Positions 1-10,845 of a stretch of 64,000 nucleotides of DNA are shown piece by piece. A model generated the notes under the pieces. That model saw nothing but the letters and a program-made list of their open reading frames with translations. It was not told where the DNA came from and ran no database searches. Numbering within the stretch: position 1 is the stretch's first letter; every line of letters begins with the position of its first letter. The position numbers were made by a program, and so were the translations under genes. The DNA comes from Calliopum simillimum (lineage: Eukaryota; Arthropoda; Insecta; Diptera; Lauxaniidae): contig OX638368.1 of NCBI GenBank assembly GCA_951812925.1, positions 70,404,422-70,468,421 on the forward strand, given 5' to 3'.

Positions 1-1083
1 CAAAAAAATGTTCGAAAAAGATATCTTACGGACTACTAAAACTGAATAGGCTCAACAATTCTAAATACAATTTAAAAATTGTAGCTGCGTCTACTTGCGT
101 CTACATGAGTTATTACGATTTTCATCATGAAACATGTGGCTCATGACCTCATTTCACGAAAAGGCGTTGCAAAAATCAATTTCGATTGGGTCCCTTTTAC
201 AAATCTGATATTGCCATCAGATAGAAAAATGTTAGGAGCTAAAGGATTTGAAAATTTGAACCCATTCAGGCCAGTGGTTTTGGTTCTTACAGCCTCTCAA
301 AGTTGAGTAAATTTTGAAGTTAGCGAAAAAAATTAATTTTAGAGAAAATTTTTCATATTTAGATTGAATACTTTGGCAAATGGTTATAGAAAAGTGATTT
401 TTTCTTTCACTTTAAGCATTTATGGTCTTGTCTGATAAAACTGATTAGCAAAAAACCAAGTTTTTTTAATAGTTTTTATTTTTTATGGATTTTTTTGTTG
501 AATGTATTGCTTTTAGGGTAGTTTTTAAGATTTGGATTGAGTTTAAAAAAAAAACTTCGCTTTTTGTGAAGCTCAGCTTACTACACAACTAATTGGTGTT
601 TATTTCTAAGCTTGTGCTCCAAAAACTGTTTGCTTTTATTTACAACCCTTTGTTCAAGAGCAACTTTTATGGCGAAACCTATAAATAAAAAGGCAAATTT
701 CACAAAGTTTTAAGTACAAAACTTTATATTTTTAATTTTGTTTTTGTCGATTACAGCGCCATCTACGCAAGATAAGAAAACAATTTTCTTACAAGATTTT
801 CGTACTTTTTTACGTAGAATCCGAATCTGCAATAAAAAATAGGGGCTTCCATTTAAAATTTCCCCCGCCCCACCTCCGTCCGGGTGTGAGAAGGGGTCAA
901 AATTTATATCGATGAATAGTAAATTTAACTATTTAATAATATTTATAAAGTCACATAAAAATCATTAGTAATCGTTTATTGTTAGCAAATAACTCATTAT
1001 TTCAAATTTTTCTATTCGCAGTGTTGCAAACTTAATTCATAGATTCAAGATCGACGCATAAATACGATAAACGAAAATTTATT
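1..1083. other. AT-rich DNA without a recognisable gene
   Basis: No open frame with protein-like composition and no terminal repeats were recognised here. The sequence is AT-rich with many homopolymer runs. It is probably decayed repeat DNA next to the gypsy fragment that follows. Confidence 0.5.
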
Positions 1084-1560
1084 CGAAACTATCCACCTGA
1101 TGAAACGCCTGTTTTATGTCTAATTTTAAAAATACTTTGGCCGTGCCTAAATGTGGTAGAAAATCATCTATTGTTGGTAATGGGTGATTTTCCCTATTAA
1201 CTACTTCATTTGTTCGACGTATATCTACACATATATAGTATGTATGCCATTTTGTTTTGGCACCACAACAACCGGAGAAGTGCCATTGACCTTTTCGATA
1301 ATACCTTGCTGTAACAGATCATCGATCTTCTTATCGACTGGTTCTTCTAGAGGAGCAGGGATTCATCGATACGGTTGTACAATTGGTTTTACATTTTCTT
1401 TTAGTGGGATGTGAATCATGATACAATCAATTTTTCCGAATTTTCGATTATTGGCTCGTTCAGCGACTTGATTAACTTCATATCTGATTTTCAAAACTTG
1501 TAGAACCATAGCCGTATCACGTTCCAATACAAGTTTTTCAATGCAACAATTATCATTCGG
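1084..1560 (-). pseudogene. Ty3/gypsy pol fragment, start of reverse transcriptase
   Basis: Read on the minus strand this segment gives the N-terminal part of a Ty3/gypsy reverse transcriptase. Visible pieces are the linker EEPVDKKIDDLLQQGIIEKV, the strand SPVVVVPKQNG and the first catalytic block LKLDIKQAFHQV, which contains the first metal-binding Asp. An in-frame TGA lies upstream of the linker, and a frameshift separates PKQNG from the VDIRRTNE block. The catalytic YxDD block, RNase H and integrase are absent, so this is a truncated relic. The wording resembles Mag-type (K02A2.6-like) elements from family knowledge; a close relative of that clade is possible. It ends abruptly near position 1084. 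Confidence 0.75.
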
Positions 1561-1649
1561 CTATTTTGAAATTGTCGCTTTTGTTTGTCACGAACTTCAA
1601 TTTACACACCTCTTCATTAATATTTTGCGGCGAGTCAGTTTGGCCGATT

Positions 1650-1905
1650 TTCGATTTCATTATTCGAAACGACTTTTGTTGCTCTGGCACAACTTCAATA
1701 ATTTGCGCCGCAACAAATCAGAAGTTCATGTTTCCGTGATTTGGTCCTTAATGTTGCTTTCAATTTGGTAATCAAAATTACACTTTTCGGCCTGTGTCTG
1801 AAGCCGCATTGCGAAAAATTCAATTCGCTCATCGAGCTCCTGCTTCATTATCCTTAAGATGTGCCGTTCGTATGTGGCGTTGCGTTTTGGTGCAAAGAAA
1901 TTTTA
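1650..1905 (-). pseudogene. Gypsy gag fragment (Mag-like)
   Basis: On the minus strand a stretch reads TYERHILRIMKQELDERIEF followed by a Cys/Phe-containing segment and IKDQITET. This order is typical of the capsid region of Mag-type gypsy Gag. One in-frame TGA interrupts it. It lies directly upstream, in element orientation, of the RT fragment at 1084-1560, but protease and most of the linker are missing, so a large internal deletion joined gag to pol. The 5' end of the fragment touches the start of an RTE-like LINE. The function was capsid assembly; this copy is dead. Confidence 0.6.
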
Positions 1906-1908
1906 TAA

Positions 1909-2891
1909 TTGCCCCCTGCGGGTAAGGGGTCAGAATCAGGGTTTGGCCTGCTGACTATAAAATAGCAATAGCAACGAAAAGATGCTGAACTGTGCTGCGT
2001 CAGCAGCTAATATCATAATTTTCTCTCTATAAATTGACATATTGGGTCCAAAAACAACGAAACAAAAATTTAGGGTTGCAATATAAGGGTTACCAGACGT
2101 TTTTCCGCAAAATTGCATTTCTTTGTCAACTATTTACAAAATTTAAAAAAAAACCAGGTGGCAACCTGAATGTTTTTGTTTTCTATTGCTATCGTTCTCT
2201 TTCGAAAAGCTTATCGGCAGCGAAGCAAACATTTTGAATTAATCGACTTCAACTGTAGCAGCAAGCGATCGGATTTCGTAAAAGAGCTTCGGCTCTGCTG
2301 CTGCTTATGAATTGAAAGGACAGCACAGCAGACAGTTCGATTTTAAATTTGTGCTTCGACTGTAGTGCTGTGTATTTTTTCTATGGTCGCAGCGCAACAA
2401 CTAAATAGGCTAAAAAATAGCTCAGCAAAATCAAACCCTGGTCAGAATATGCCCGAGCATGCCTATCGTAAGAGGCGACTAAAAGCGGGTGACCAGCCAG
2501 GCTGTGGAAGGGCGTAACGTTGGACAGCGTTGCGCCTTGAAAGAAAACTCACAATGACCGTAATTGTCACTGTCGATGTCGCCTTAAAATAAGCATCTTG
2601 TTGAAATCCTGAAGCGTCTGACCCATAGAGGGCGGCTGTACTTGAAAATGAATTTGGCCACTACATTTGCAGTGCTTGCCGGATCCATCCTTAAGCTGAT
2701 AACTTAACTTACTGCGTGGGGCGTTGCCGAGAAGATTATACTAATGAATCATGGATCGAAAAACGATGTGGTACCCAAGTGGTACCCACCAGAATGAGAT
2801 TAATCCACCTGCCTCTGCAGCATGCACATTGGATTTGGAGGTGTAAGCAGCATGCATAATAAGAAATAATTCTCCTATAATCGGGACAAAT
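1909..2891 (+). other. 5' leader of an RTE-like non-LTR element
   Basis: The sequence beginning CCCCCTGCGGGTAAGG and resuming at 2441 with GTCAGAATATGCCCGAGC leads without a break into the endonuclease frame that starts at 2892. Its position and the good continuity with the ORF support reading it as the 5' untranslated leader of the LINE. It is interrupted by a 504-bp hAT-type MITE. No protein is coded here. Confidence 0.6.
1937..2440. mobile_element. Non-autonomous hAT-type MITE
   Basis: The ends are inverted: CAGGGTTTGGCCTGCTGACT on the left and, on the reverse strand of the right end, CAGGGTTTGATTTTGCTGAG. The element is flanked by an exact 8-bp direct repeat, GTCAGAAT, at 1929-1936 and 2441-2448. 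An 8-bp duplication with CAGGG termini is diagnostic of the hAT superfamily. It is 504 bp long and codes for no transposase, so it depends on a partner elsewhere. It sits in the leader of the RTE-like element. Confidence 0.85.
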
Positions 2892-3137
2892 ATGGTTCGT
2901 CAAAATTTTAAAATCCTTTCAATGAAAACTCAAACACGCATCGGCTCTTGGAATGTCCGAACTCTTAACGATACAGGTAAAATACATCAAGCCTTAAGAG
3001 AATTCCACAAATTTAACCTTGAAATACTGGGACTAAGCGAGTGTAGATGGAACGGTGCTGGCGAATATATACTACCAGACGGCGAAAAGTTTCTATATTC
3101 CGGTGGAGCACAAAATGACATCCACAGGAATGGAGTT
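2892..3137 (+). pseudogene. RTE-like LINE endonuclease, N-terminal piece
   Basis: The frame starts at ATG 2892 and reads MKTQTRIGSWNVRTLND, then LGLSECRWNGAGEY. These are the Asn and Glu blocks of an apurinic-type (APE) endonuclease, which nicks the target for target-primed reverse transcription. The frame ends only because a solo LTR inserted after codon GTT at 3135-3137. Deleting that insertion with one copy of the AGTT duplication joins RNGV to GFLLSK in frame. The rest of the protein continues at 5264, 6873 and 26859. Start context is unremarkable. The clade assignment (RTE-like rather than CR1) is from family resemblance only. Confidence 0.8.
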
Positions 3138-5263
3138 TGTGACGAACCTTTTTGAAACCGAGGTTTCAGCTTGCCGTGTCCGGGGTTCGTACCACAAAAA
3201 TTAATTTATTCGCAGTCACCCCTATCTCCAAAATTTTAAAGGAAAGAGGACTTTATTTTATTCTTAATTAGTTTAACTTAAATTTTTATTTATGACTTAA
3301 CTTTGTTCACTGTTCTTGATTTTCTTATTCTAGTTCTATGATTCACTCTGAATACTTAAATCCATATCTCGTGCTCTTGGTCGTTTTCTTAGTTTATTTT
3401 CACAAAATGGCGGACACTGATCGAATAGCACGTTGCTTATTTACTTATTTTCCTTCTAGTCGCTTTGTCTTGTCTGCATACGTGTGTTTTGTGTTTTCTT
3501 TGTCGGCAGGGGTATCTCGTGTTCTACTACTCTATTTACGATCACTTCGTTCTCTTTCAACTCACAAGGGAACGTTGACGATGGGGCCTATGCGTCACGA
3601 TTAGCGGTGATTGTAGGTGAAGCTGGTGAACAAAGACGACACATACACTCGCTCAGTGCTACGCGAGACCGGCTAAAACTTTCTCTCTGAGTGCCTGCTA
3701 CGTTTGCTCTTATCTTGTGAGTCTGCCTTGCGTTCCCTTTTACGGGAATAAAATACCACGCTATATCTTTTGCTCTCGGCTGTAGGCAAAACTGGTGAGC
3801 ACAGTTGCCGCCGGCACACGAAAAAAATACTTTATCTTATGCTCAATTAATATCTTCTGCTTATCATTCTCTTATGACTTCCCCCCCTCACCCCTCCCTG
3901 CAGTACAAAGCTATCGATGCTCTTGTGAGTTATGTATGCTCGGCTAATGTTCTCTAAGACCTATTTATTTCTTTCTCCTGCGAGTTTTGCTTCTGCGCTG
4001 CACTTTGCTCTCAGCCACTGGGATGCCGAAGATGAGAGTGGAGTTCAGCCACCAACACGCTCGATGTCAAGTGAGTTCTGGTGATCACAGGCGTCACTTT
4101 CTCCCGAATAGTGCGTTTGCGAGGCAAATCTATACACTCTCTGGCGAATATCTGTACCTAGGTTAAGTTCTGTGTGGCTAATGTTGAGAGGGAAAGGGTG
4201 TTACCTACAAGCGCTCTCACACAGACTTACGAGAAGCAATTCCTACCAAGAGAACACTCGGTGAGCTCAAGTATTTACCCGTGGTCGGTATTGAGCTCGC
4301 TAGGTCTCAGTCCTAAGAAGGGAAAAAGAAAAATAAATTAATTATTTATTTCACAACCACCTGTTGATCCGCTGATTTTTCTATGCGACTGCTCGGCTTG
4401 CTGGCCCGCGAAGAACTCACTCGAATTGAACCGACGCTGTTCACTTGAAGTAATTTTTCATGATCATGACAGTAGCAAAAATGGGATCTGCTGTTTTTGA
4501 CACGCAGCTGTTCCTGACACACAATAGTTCTGTTCGCTTGTGATATCTTAATGTACTATGCTGAGCTGTGTTTAATGACCTAACTTATGTTTAGTACTAT
4601 GAAATAATCGTGCGACAATAAATGAACATTCGTACGACAATAATTGAATTCATGAGTTTGTCCTTATACTTATTTTAAAGAAAGAAATTAAGGGCCGTTT
4701 TCACAATGTCCAGTTAACGTTTAACTGAAACTTCAACTGTAAGTTTGAATAAAATTGTTTTTTCAATGTGAAGTTATTTATTAACTGACGAAAAATAAAC
4801 TCTAACGTTCAGTTAACTTTAACTGGCACAATTTTTTCAGTTAAAATTTAACTGATAGACTGAAATTAATTCAAATATTTTTTAAAATTCATATGAAAAA
4901 ATTTGAAATGTTTACATTTTTTGAAAACATTTTAAGAGGAAATTTGTTATTTATTCACAATATACATTTAACCATAAGTTAAAAATGGAATTTATTGAAA
5001 TCCAAATAATTTAACGGAAAGTTTATACCCATAGCTTCCGTTAGTAAACTTTAGTTTAAAAATATCTTAACTGGACATTGTGAAACCGGCCCTAAATAAC
5101 TTAAGAATAAGTATAATCGAGATCACATTCAGTTCTCGTTTATTATAAAGAAAAATTAAATAATAACTCTAGTGATACAAGCAAAAAATAATTCATGGTA
5201 GCGTTGATTCTCGTTGCTATTGATGTGGGCAAAAACAAGGCCCAGTCGACTTTTGCCCTCACA
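3138..5263. mobile_element. Solo LTR inserted in the LINE
   Basis: The segment begins TGTGACGAACC and ends GCCCTCACA, so it has TG...CA termini, and it is flanked by an exact 4-bp duplication AGTT (3134-3137 and 5264-5267). It codes for no retroviral protein. Together these features indicate a solo LTR of an LTR retrotransposon, left after recombination between two LTRs. About 400 bp of its length is a later MITE (4692-5092), so the LTR itself is about 1.7 kb. The internal element is not in this window, so family is unknown. Confidence 0.75.
4692..5092. mobile_element. Harbinger-type MITE within the solo LTR
   Basis: Terminal inverted repeats of about 26 bp are present: left GGGCCGTTTTCACAATG..., right (reverse strand) GGGCCGGTTTCACAATG.... 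They are flanked by the 3-bp duplication TAA (4689-4691 and 5093-5095). GGGCC termini with a TAA duplication fit the PIF/Harbinger superfamily. The element is 401 bp, non-coding and AT-rich, with further internal palindromic runs of the AACTG motif. Confidence 0.85.
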
Positions 5264-5830
5264 AGTTGGATTTTTGTTAAGTAAAAACGCAAAAAAGGCA
5301 GTGATGGAATGGAAACCTGTAAACGAAAGGCTCATTTGGTGCAGATTTCGAATCCCCGCTAGAAATATTACCATCTTCCAAGCACACGCGCCCAGTTGGC
5401 AGAGAAAAAAACCAAGGATGAATTCTACAGTCAGCTCGCTGAAGCGATTAACAGTGCTCACTAGAACGACATCATAATGGTTATGGGTGACTTGAATACC
5501 AAAGTAGGCTCAGAAAACCTTAACATTGAGCACGTGATTGGAAAACATGGTTTGGGTACGAGAAACGACAATGGAGAGCTTCTTATTGACGCCTCCAATA
5601 CAGCCAGTCTTGTCTTTGGAGTTACGCTCTTCCCACACAAAACATGTCATAAAGCTACTTGGGTGTCTCCAGACAACAGTACTGAAAATCAAATCGATCA
5701 CTTCTGCATTAGCAGAAAATGGAGAGGGAGTCTTCTGGACGTGCGAGTAAAGAGGGCCGCTGACATAGGCTCCGATCACCATTTTCTCTTCGCGGTCATT
5801 CGATTAAAACTTGCCGCTGTTAACCCGATC
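5264..5830 (+). pseudogene. RTE-like LINE endonuclease, middle and C-terminal piece
   Basis: This continues the APE endonuclease of the piece at 2892. It reads GFLLSKNAKKAVMEW, then RNITIFQAHAPS, a frameshift around 5400-5470, then MVMGDLNTKVGS (Asp/Asn catalytic block), WVSPDNSTENQIDH and DIGSDHHF (final SDH block). All core catalytic blocks are present, but the frameshift breaks the protein. It stops at 5830 because a foldback repeat was inserted after AACCCGATC. The 4-bp GATC at both edges is the target duplication, and removing the insert links VNPI to the GKRPNQS frame at 6873. Confidence 0.8.
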
Positions 5831-6868
5831 AAAAAAACTTGTCAAGTTATTGTCATTGTATCAGAAATGTATATCAAAATGATATCAAAAATGTATCAGC
5901 CGCTGATATCCATTTTTTTTTTTTTTTCATTTTGATATATTTTTGATATCATTGAAAAACATGTCAATTTTGTATCAGAAATATATATCAAAATGATATC
6001 AAAAATGTATCAGCCGCTGATATCCTTTTTTTGTATATCATTTTGATATATTTTTGATATCATTGAAAAACATGTCAATTTTGTATCAGAAATGTATATC
6101 AAAATGATATCAAAAATTTATCAGCCGCTGATATCAATTTTGTATCAGAAATGTATATCAAAATGATATCAAAAATTTATCAGCTGCTGATATGTCAAAT
6201 TTTACGTTTTCGTTTGTGAATTTTATTTAAAGATAATTATAGAAGACGAACGCGCAGCCAATTTTAGTGAATAAGTTAATTTTCTAATGAAATTAGTGAA
6301 AAGCACAAATATATAATTGAGTGCAAAAAAACCGACACTCCATTGCTCCAGTTGCTGCATGCGGCCTGTGGTTGGGAAAACTAAAAGTATGGAAAACAGA
6401 CGGGCAGCCAATTTTAGTAAGAAGTGAGTTTTGTCATGAAATTAGTGAAAAAGCAGAAAAAATATAATTGAGTACAAAAAAAAACTAGTTGCCGACGATT
6501 AACCACAATATTGCAAAATTTGGCCATAATCTGCGTCACTTTAGTTATCAGACCCAAAATTGGTTGTCATTTTTGTATCAGAAATGTACAAAAATTGTAT
6601 ATCATTTTGATATCTTTTTTTGATATCATTTTGATATCTTTTTGATATCATTTTGATATCTTTTTTTGATAGCATTTTGATATCTGTTTTTGATATCATT
6701 TTGATATCTTTTTTTGATATCATTTTGATATCTTTTTTTGATATCATGGTGATATACAAAAAGCGTTACATTCCGTATATCACTGTGATATCCTTTTTTT
6801 ATCAAAATTTTGTATGTCACTGACAAATTTTTGATATCATTTTGATATATTTTTGATGTACTTTTTTT
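5831..6868. repeat. Foldback repeat of GATATCATTTT-type units
   Basis: An insertion of 1038 bp starts with A7 and ends with T7 and is flanked by GATC (5827-5830 and 6869-6872). The left arm (to about 6185) has units containing ATCAAAATGATATCAAAAAT and CAGCCGCTGATAT. The right arm (from about 6565) has the same motif in the opposite orientation, at short spacing. The middle (6240-6520) holds an imperfect ~155-bp direct duplication containing CAGCCAATTTTAGT. There is no coding capacity. Superfamily is unassigned. Confidence 0.7.
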
Positions 6869-6872
6869 GATC

Positions 6873-7215
6873 GGAAAACGTCCCAATCAATCTGTGGCAA
6901 AAAATTCGACGTGCTTAAGCTAAAAAACGACGAGATCCGCAGGTCTTTCGTTGAGGAACTTAAAACAGTCCCGAAAAAAGAATGTATAACGACCTCGCGG
7001 GCGAAGCCAAAAGCGCTGCTAATGCTCAAAATCTCAGTCAGCTTTACGATATCACCCGCAGACTGGCAGAAACACCAACCAAATCGCCATATCAAAGACA
7101 AAAACAGAAATCGTTTAACATCCGCGAACGACCAACTAAGGAGATGGAAATATTATTTTTGTGACATACTGAATCCCACATCGAATGCAAACACAACCGC
7201 CTACAATCGATGAAA
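6873..7215 (+). pseudogene. RTE-like LINE, linker between endonuclease and RT
   Basis: This piece follows the GATC foldback. It reads KKFDVLKLKNDEIRRSFVEE, then a one-base shift to MYNDLAGEAKSAANAQ and back to a frame with KDKNRNRLTSANDQLRRW and YYFCDILN. This order (FDxxKL, then LYDITRRL, then KDKNGNRLT) is the usual spacer between endonuclease and reverse transcriptase in such LINEs. It ends at PTIDE where the 19.6-kb TIR element inserted. The continuation IVKAFQSLKNNKAAG is found at 26859. Confidence 0.75.
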
Positions 7216-7216
7216 A

Positions 7217-7255
7217 CTGTGGTCGCGCGGAAAAATCAGGTAACTCCATTTTTCA
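7217..7255 (+). repeat. Left terminal inverted repeat of the 19.6-kb element
   Basis: About 37 bp match the reverse complement of 26817-26855 with a few mismatches. The key core is GCGCGGAAAAA followed by CCA-type and AACTCCATTTTT motifs. Confidence 0.75.
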
Positions 7256-7751
7256 AAAACAGGAGAAAAACGCGTTTAACTTTTTTGATAAACTTAGCAT
7301 GTTTTTTAATTTTTGTTCGTTTTCTGGCGTAAAATAACGTGGGGAAACTCTATTTTGAATGAGAATAAAGATTTTTTAAGACATTTCACTCAATTTTTGG
7401 CAAAAATATGGGTAAACACGGTCAGTTACCTGGTTTTTCAGCAAAAATGGAGTTACCTGGTTTTTCCAAAAAGATGTTTTCCAAAAAGATATATTCTATT
7501 TTTGTATGAGAATGTTACAACCTAGCGAAGAGCTTCGAGCCAATGATCTGCCTGTGTTAATTTCTGCGCTATTGGATACGACTTCGGAAGCACTTTTGAT
7601 GCCGAACCGAACATTAGTTTTAATCATCGATCGAATGATGAAAGTTAAATTGTAAGGAAATCGAAAAGGTTGCAGCAGAAGAAAAAGTAGTTGTATTTCA
7701 TCAAAGCAGCCATTTGAAATTGAGCAAACATGATATTTTTTATTTCCATGA

Positions 7752-7957
7752 TATGAATATGCAATTTCGAAAAGGTCACATCTCTAAAAGTAATGTCATA
7801 ACATTAATTGGCTGACGTTTTGTTGGGAATTAATAAAATTTATCATGTAGAATTAAGTTAAAAATATGATATCGATCATTATGGCATATAATTTATATGA
7901 CATAACTTTTGCCTCGTTTTGGAGATGTGACCTTTTCGAAATTGCACATTCATATAT
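7752..7957. repeat. Inverted repeat, 33-bp arms with ~140-bp spacer
   Basis: The left arm contains GCAATTTCGAAAAGGTCACA and the right arm contains its reverse complement TGTGACCTTTTCGAAATTGC. The arms flank an AT-rich spacer. It lies just left of the mariner insertion and inside the 19.6-kb element. It may be a small MITE or a structural repeat; no target duplication was identified. Confidence 0.6.
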
Positions 7958-7988
7958 TCAGTTTACTATTTGTCAATATAATGATATA

Positions 7989-9301
7989 CAGGGTAGCTGA
8001 TTCGAAGTGTTGCCAATTCAAAAGACTATATTTTTAGTTTCCATGCACAGATTTTATTGATCAAACGCTATAATTGTTGGGAAATGTTCAAATTTTAAGA
8101 ATCTACTTGAGATTTTCGATATGGCCACCTTTGGCCTTAACTATGGCCCGTAGACGGTCGAAGAACGAGTCGCATGCTGCACGAATTTGATTTTGTGGAA
8201 GTTTGCGCCATTCTCGTTGAAGGACCACTTTTAGCGCATCAACGCTCTGGTATTTTTTAGTCAAGACCTTCCTGTTCAACATACCCCAGATTGAGAAATC
8301 CAGCGGATTCGCATCAGGCAAATTTGAGAGCCATTGTTGAGCAGAAATGAAGCTAGGAACGTTTTTTTCTAACCATTCTTGATTCACACGAGCTTTGTGT
8401 GACGATGCCGAGTCTTGTTGGAATGTCCATGGCTTGCGACTGAAATGTTTGCGTGCCCACGGTAGTAAAGCACCCTCCAACACTGATTCACGATACACTT
8501 GGGCGTTTACTTTGACGCCAGCGGCCAAAAAAACGAGTGGTGAGCGCCCATCAGCAGTCACTGCAGCCCAAACCATCACATGCGGTGGTGCCTGCGTCCT
8601 GGTGGCCAAACGAACATTCAAATTTTCGTAGGACCTCTCTGTCAAGTAAACCCGATCATTTTGTTTGTTTACATATTGCTGGATATAGTAATTTTTCTCA
8701 TCAGAGAAGACAATTTGTGACAGATTTCTGGCGGCGTGCAAGCGCAACAACTCCTTGGCTCTATCGAGCCTAACTTTTTTTTGAGCAGGAGTGAGATCAT
8801 GTGCCTTTTGGAACTTGAGGGCCTTTAGTCCGAGCTTGTTTGACAATATGTGTTGCATTCGTTCACGCGATATTTTCAGCTCGGCAGCCATTTGTCTGCC
8901 ACTGCGTCTCGGATTTCGCTCAATTCTGGCCTTCACCTTTCGAACCATTTCTGGTGATGTTGCAGTTATTTTCCGACCACCACCATGTCGTTTGGCAACG
9001 CTGCCGGTACCATTGTAACGTGTTATGGTCCGATACACAAACATTTTATTCACTTTTAAATGTTTCAGCTCACGAACAGTTGCTGGTTGCGATTTTCCAG
9101 CCAAATAAAGAGCAATCACACTATTACGTTTGAATTCCATTTCGAAAATTTTTTATTTTTAATAAATTGACGCGCAAATGCTTTTGGTTACTTGTTGACA
9201 ATATAATGAACTAACATCATGCCAATTTTTAGACAGCTGTCATGTTCCATCTGTCAGATAAGTCTATCTGAAGTTGGTAACAGTTCGAATCAGCCACCCT
9301 G
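7989..9301 (-). mobile_element. mariner (maT-like, DD37D), apparently complete
   Basis: Ends are inverted: CAGGGTAGCTGATTCGAAGT at left and, on the reverse strand of the right end, CAGGGTGGCTGATTCGAACT. Both are flanked by TA (7987-7988 and 9302-9303), the Tc1/mariner target duplication. The element is 1313 bp and contains a single uninterrupted transposase frame on the minus strand. This is the canonical size and layout for mariner. Two intact-looking ends plus an open transposase make it a candidate for recent mobility. Confidence 0.9.
8103..9140 (-). CDS. mariner transposase, DD37D
   Basis: A 345-residue frame starts at ATG 9140, about 160 bp inside the right terminal repeat. It is the usual length for Tc1/mariner transposases, which bind the terminal repeats and cut and paste the element in the nucleus. 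The N-terminal ~120 residues hold two helix-turn-helix regions (VYRTITRYNGTGSVAKR and RRSGRQMAAELKISRERMQ) with a GRKI-type hook between them. The catalytic Asp residues are in IVFSDEKNY, TFQQDSASSHKA and PDANPLDFSIWG. Counting the gap between the last two gives 37 residues, the maT-group signature. No stop or frameshift is seen. It lies wholly inside the 19.6-kb element and has no coding neighbour on its strand. Whether it is active cannot be judged from sequence. Confidence 0.92.
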   Translation of the reverse strand: MEFKRNSVIALYLAGKSQPATVRELKHLKVNKMFVYRTITRYNGTGSVAKRHGGGRKITATSPEMVRKVKARIERNPRRSGRQMAAELKISRERMQHILSNKLGLKALKFQKAHDLTPAQKKVRLDRAKELLRLHAARNLSQIVFSDEKNYYIQQYVNKQNDRVYLTERSYENLNVRLATRTQAPPHVMVWAAVTADGRSPLVFLAAGVKVNAQVYRESVLEGALLPWARKHFSRKPWTFQQDSASSHKARVNQEWLEKNVPSFISAQQWLSNLPDANPLDFSIWGMLNRKVLTKKYQSVDALKVVLQREWRKLPQNQIRAACDSFFDRLRAIVKAKGGHIENLK

Positions 9302-9595
9302 TACATAAATTGTATATGGTCAAAATCACAAAAAAGTAAACCAGGGAAAAATTTTTTTTTTCAAGTTTTTTAAATTTTATTTTGCATGTGTCGAAAGATC
9401 ATGTTTTATTCTATCTAGCGTTAGGAGGTATTTCTATATATGTGGAATAAAGTGGCACTTCCATTGGTTTTTCCAAGTGAACAAAATATAAAAAAAAAAA
9501 ATGGAAAAAATTCAGAGCTCTGGAAAAAAGGTAAGAACCGCTAAATTCAATTCACGTGGTGTTTCATTGTAGCTAGTTATGTGAAATAATACCAT
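9302..9595. other. AT-rich spacer inside the 19.6-kb element
   Basis: Nothing recognisable lies between the mariner and the next repeat; long A and T runs dominate. Confidence 0.4.
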
Positions 9596-10536
9596 TATAT
9601 AAATAAACTAGCCTTCTTTGCCCGCTTCGCTAGGCATGTTTCTTTTGTTTTTTGATTCCCAATAGCTTAGAAGATATACGGGGATAAAAATGTTGATTTA
9701 CGCCACTGCAACGCCACCAATAAAAATTTAGGTATTATGAGAAAGTTAATGTCATTTCAAACCATCTTAAAAATTACCAATAGAATAGGTGGAGTGTTGG
9801 AGTGTCCCAGGAAACCATCAATAAAGTCTTGTTGATAGTTTGCCTAAAATATTTTTTTTCTGTAGTACATCTAGATATTCTTCGTTTTGACTATGAAGCC
9901 TTCGGGTGTCACAAAAAACCGTCAATTAAAGTTTATTGATAGTCCGCCATAGATTTTTTCCCACTCGTATACCTAGATATTCTTTGTTTTGATTATGAAG
10001 CCTTCGGCTGACTTTCGGGAACCATCGGGTAATCCAAAAAACTATCAGTTGAAGTTTGTTGATAGTTCGCCATAGTTTTTTTCCCTCTCGTATACCTAGA
10101 TATTCTTCGTTTTGATTATGAAGCCTTCGGGTGACCTTTGGACACCTACGGGTGTCACAAAGAACTATCACTTAAAGCTTGTTGATAGTCTGCCATAGAT
10201 TTTTTCCCTCTCGTATACCTAGATGTTCTTCGTTTTGACTATGAAGCCCTCGGGTGACCTTCGGCAATCTTCGGGTATTCCAAAAAACTATCAGTTAAGA
10301 CTTGTTGAAAGTTCGCCATAGGTATTTTCCCTCTAGTGTTTCTATATATTCTTCGTTTTGACTACTAAGCCTTCGGGTGGTCTTCGGAAACCTTCGTGTA
10401 TAGCATAAAAACATTCCCACACCTAATATATACTCATTTCAAAATTTTCAGCTCAATTGGCGGAATGGTTTCTGAGTGATAATGCTTCACACACACAGAC
10501 ACACACACAGTTATTTTTATATATATAGATAAATAA
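9596..10536. repeat. Repeat element with ~120-bp tandem units
   Basis: The segment begins with TATATAAATAAACTAGCC and ends with a CA-rich run (10487-10512) and TTATTTTTATATATATAG. Between them at least five imperfect copies of a 95-130-bp unit occur. Each carries a version of CGTTTTGATTATGAAGCC and GATAGTTCGCCATAG, near 9880, 9972, 10102, 10224 and 10348. The end with ACACACACAG and TATATATAGAT resembles tails of dipteran non-autonomous elements from general knowledge. The family is not identified, and no coding capacity is seen. Confidence 0.5.
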
Positions 10537-10845
10537 TAATATGCAAAAAAAAATTTTTTGCTAAGCCGATTTTAAGGGAATGAAAATAGCCGCAATTTAA
10601 AGGTATCGTGCCAGATACAAAAAAAGGAAAAAGTTTTTAATGGCGCTTTAACCGCGATCTAATTTAACGGCAATTGCATTTCTGACGAACAGACTATGGA
10701 TACATCCTGACCACACTTAAGTTTTAGCAACTTTTAGAAGCCTTCTTTCTCTAAACGACCATAATATATGTGTAACGTGACAGAGATTTATCACAGTAAA
10801 TTTTATATTTCGTTTTTTGATTTCAATCGCCAATTTGTCGCACAG

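Noticed and set aside
6541..6886. Frames with DIKMISKK repeats
   Set aside because: They are translations of the GATATCATTTT foldback array, not genes.
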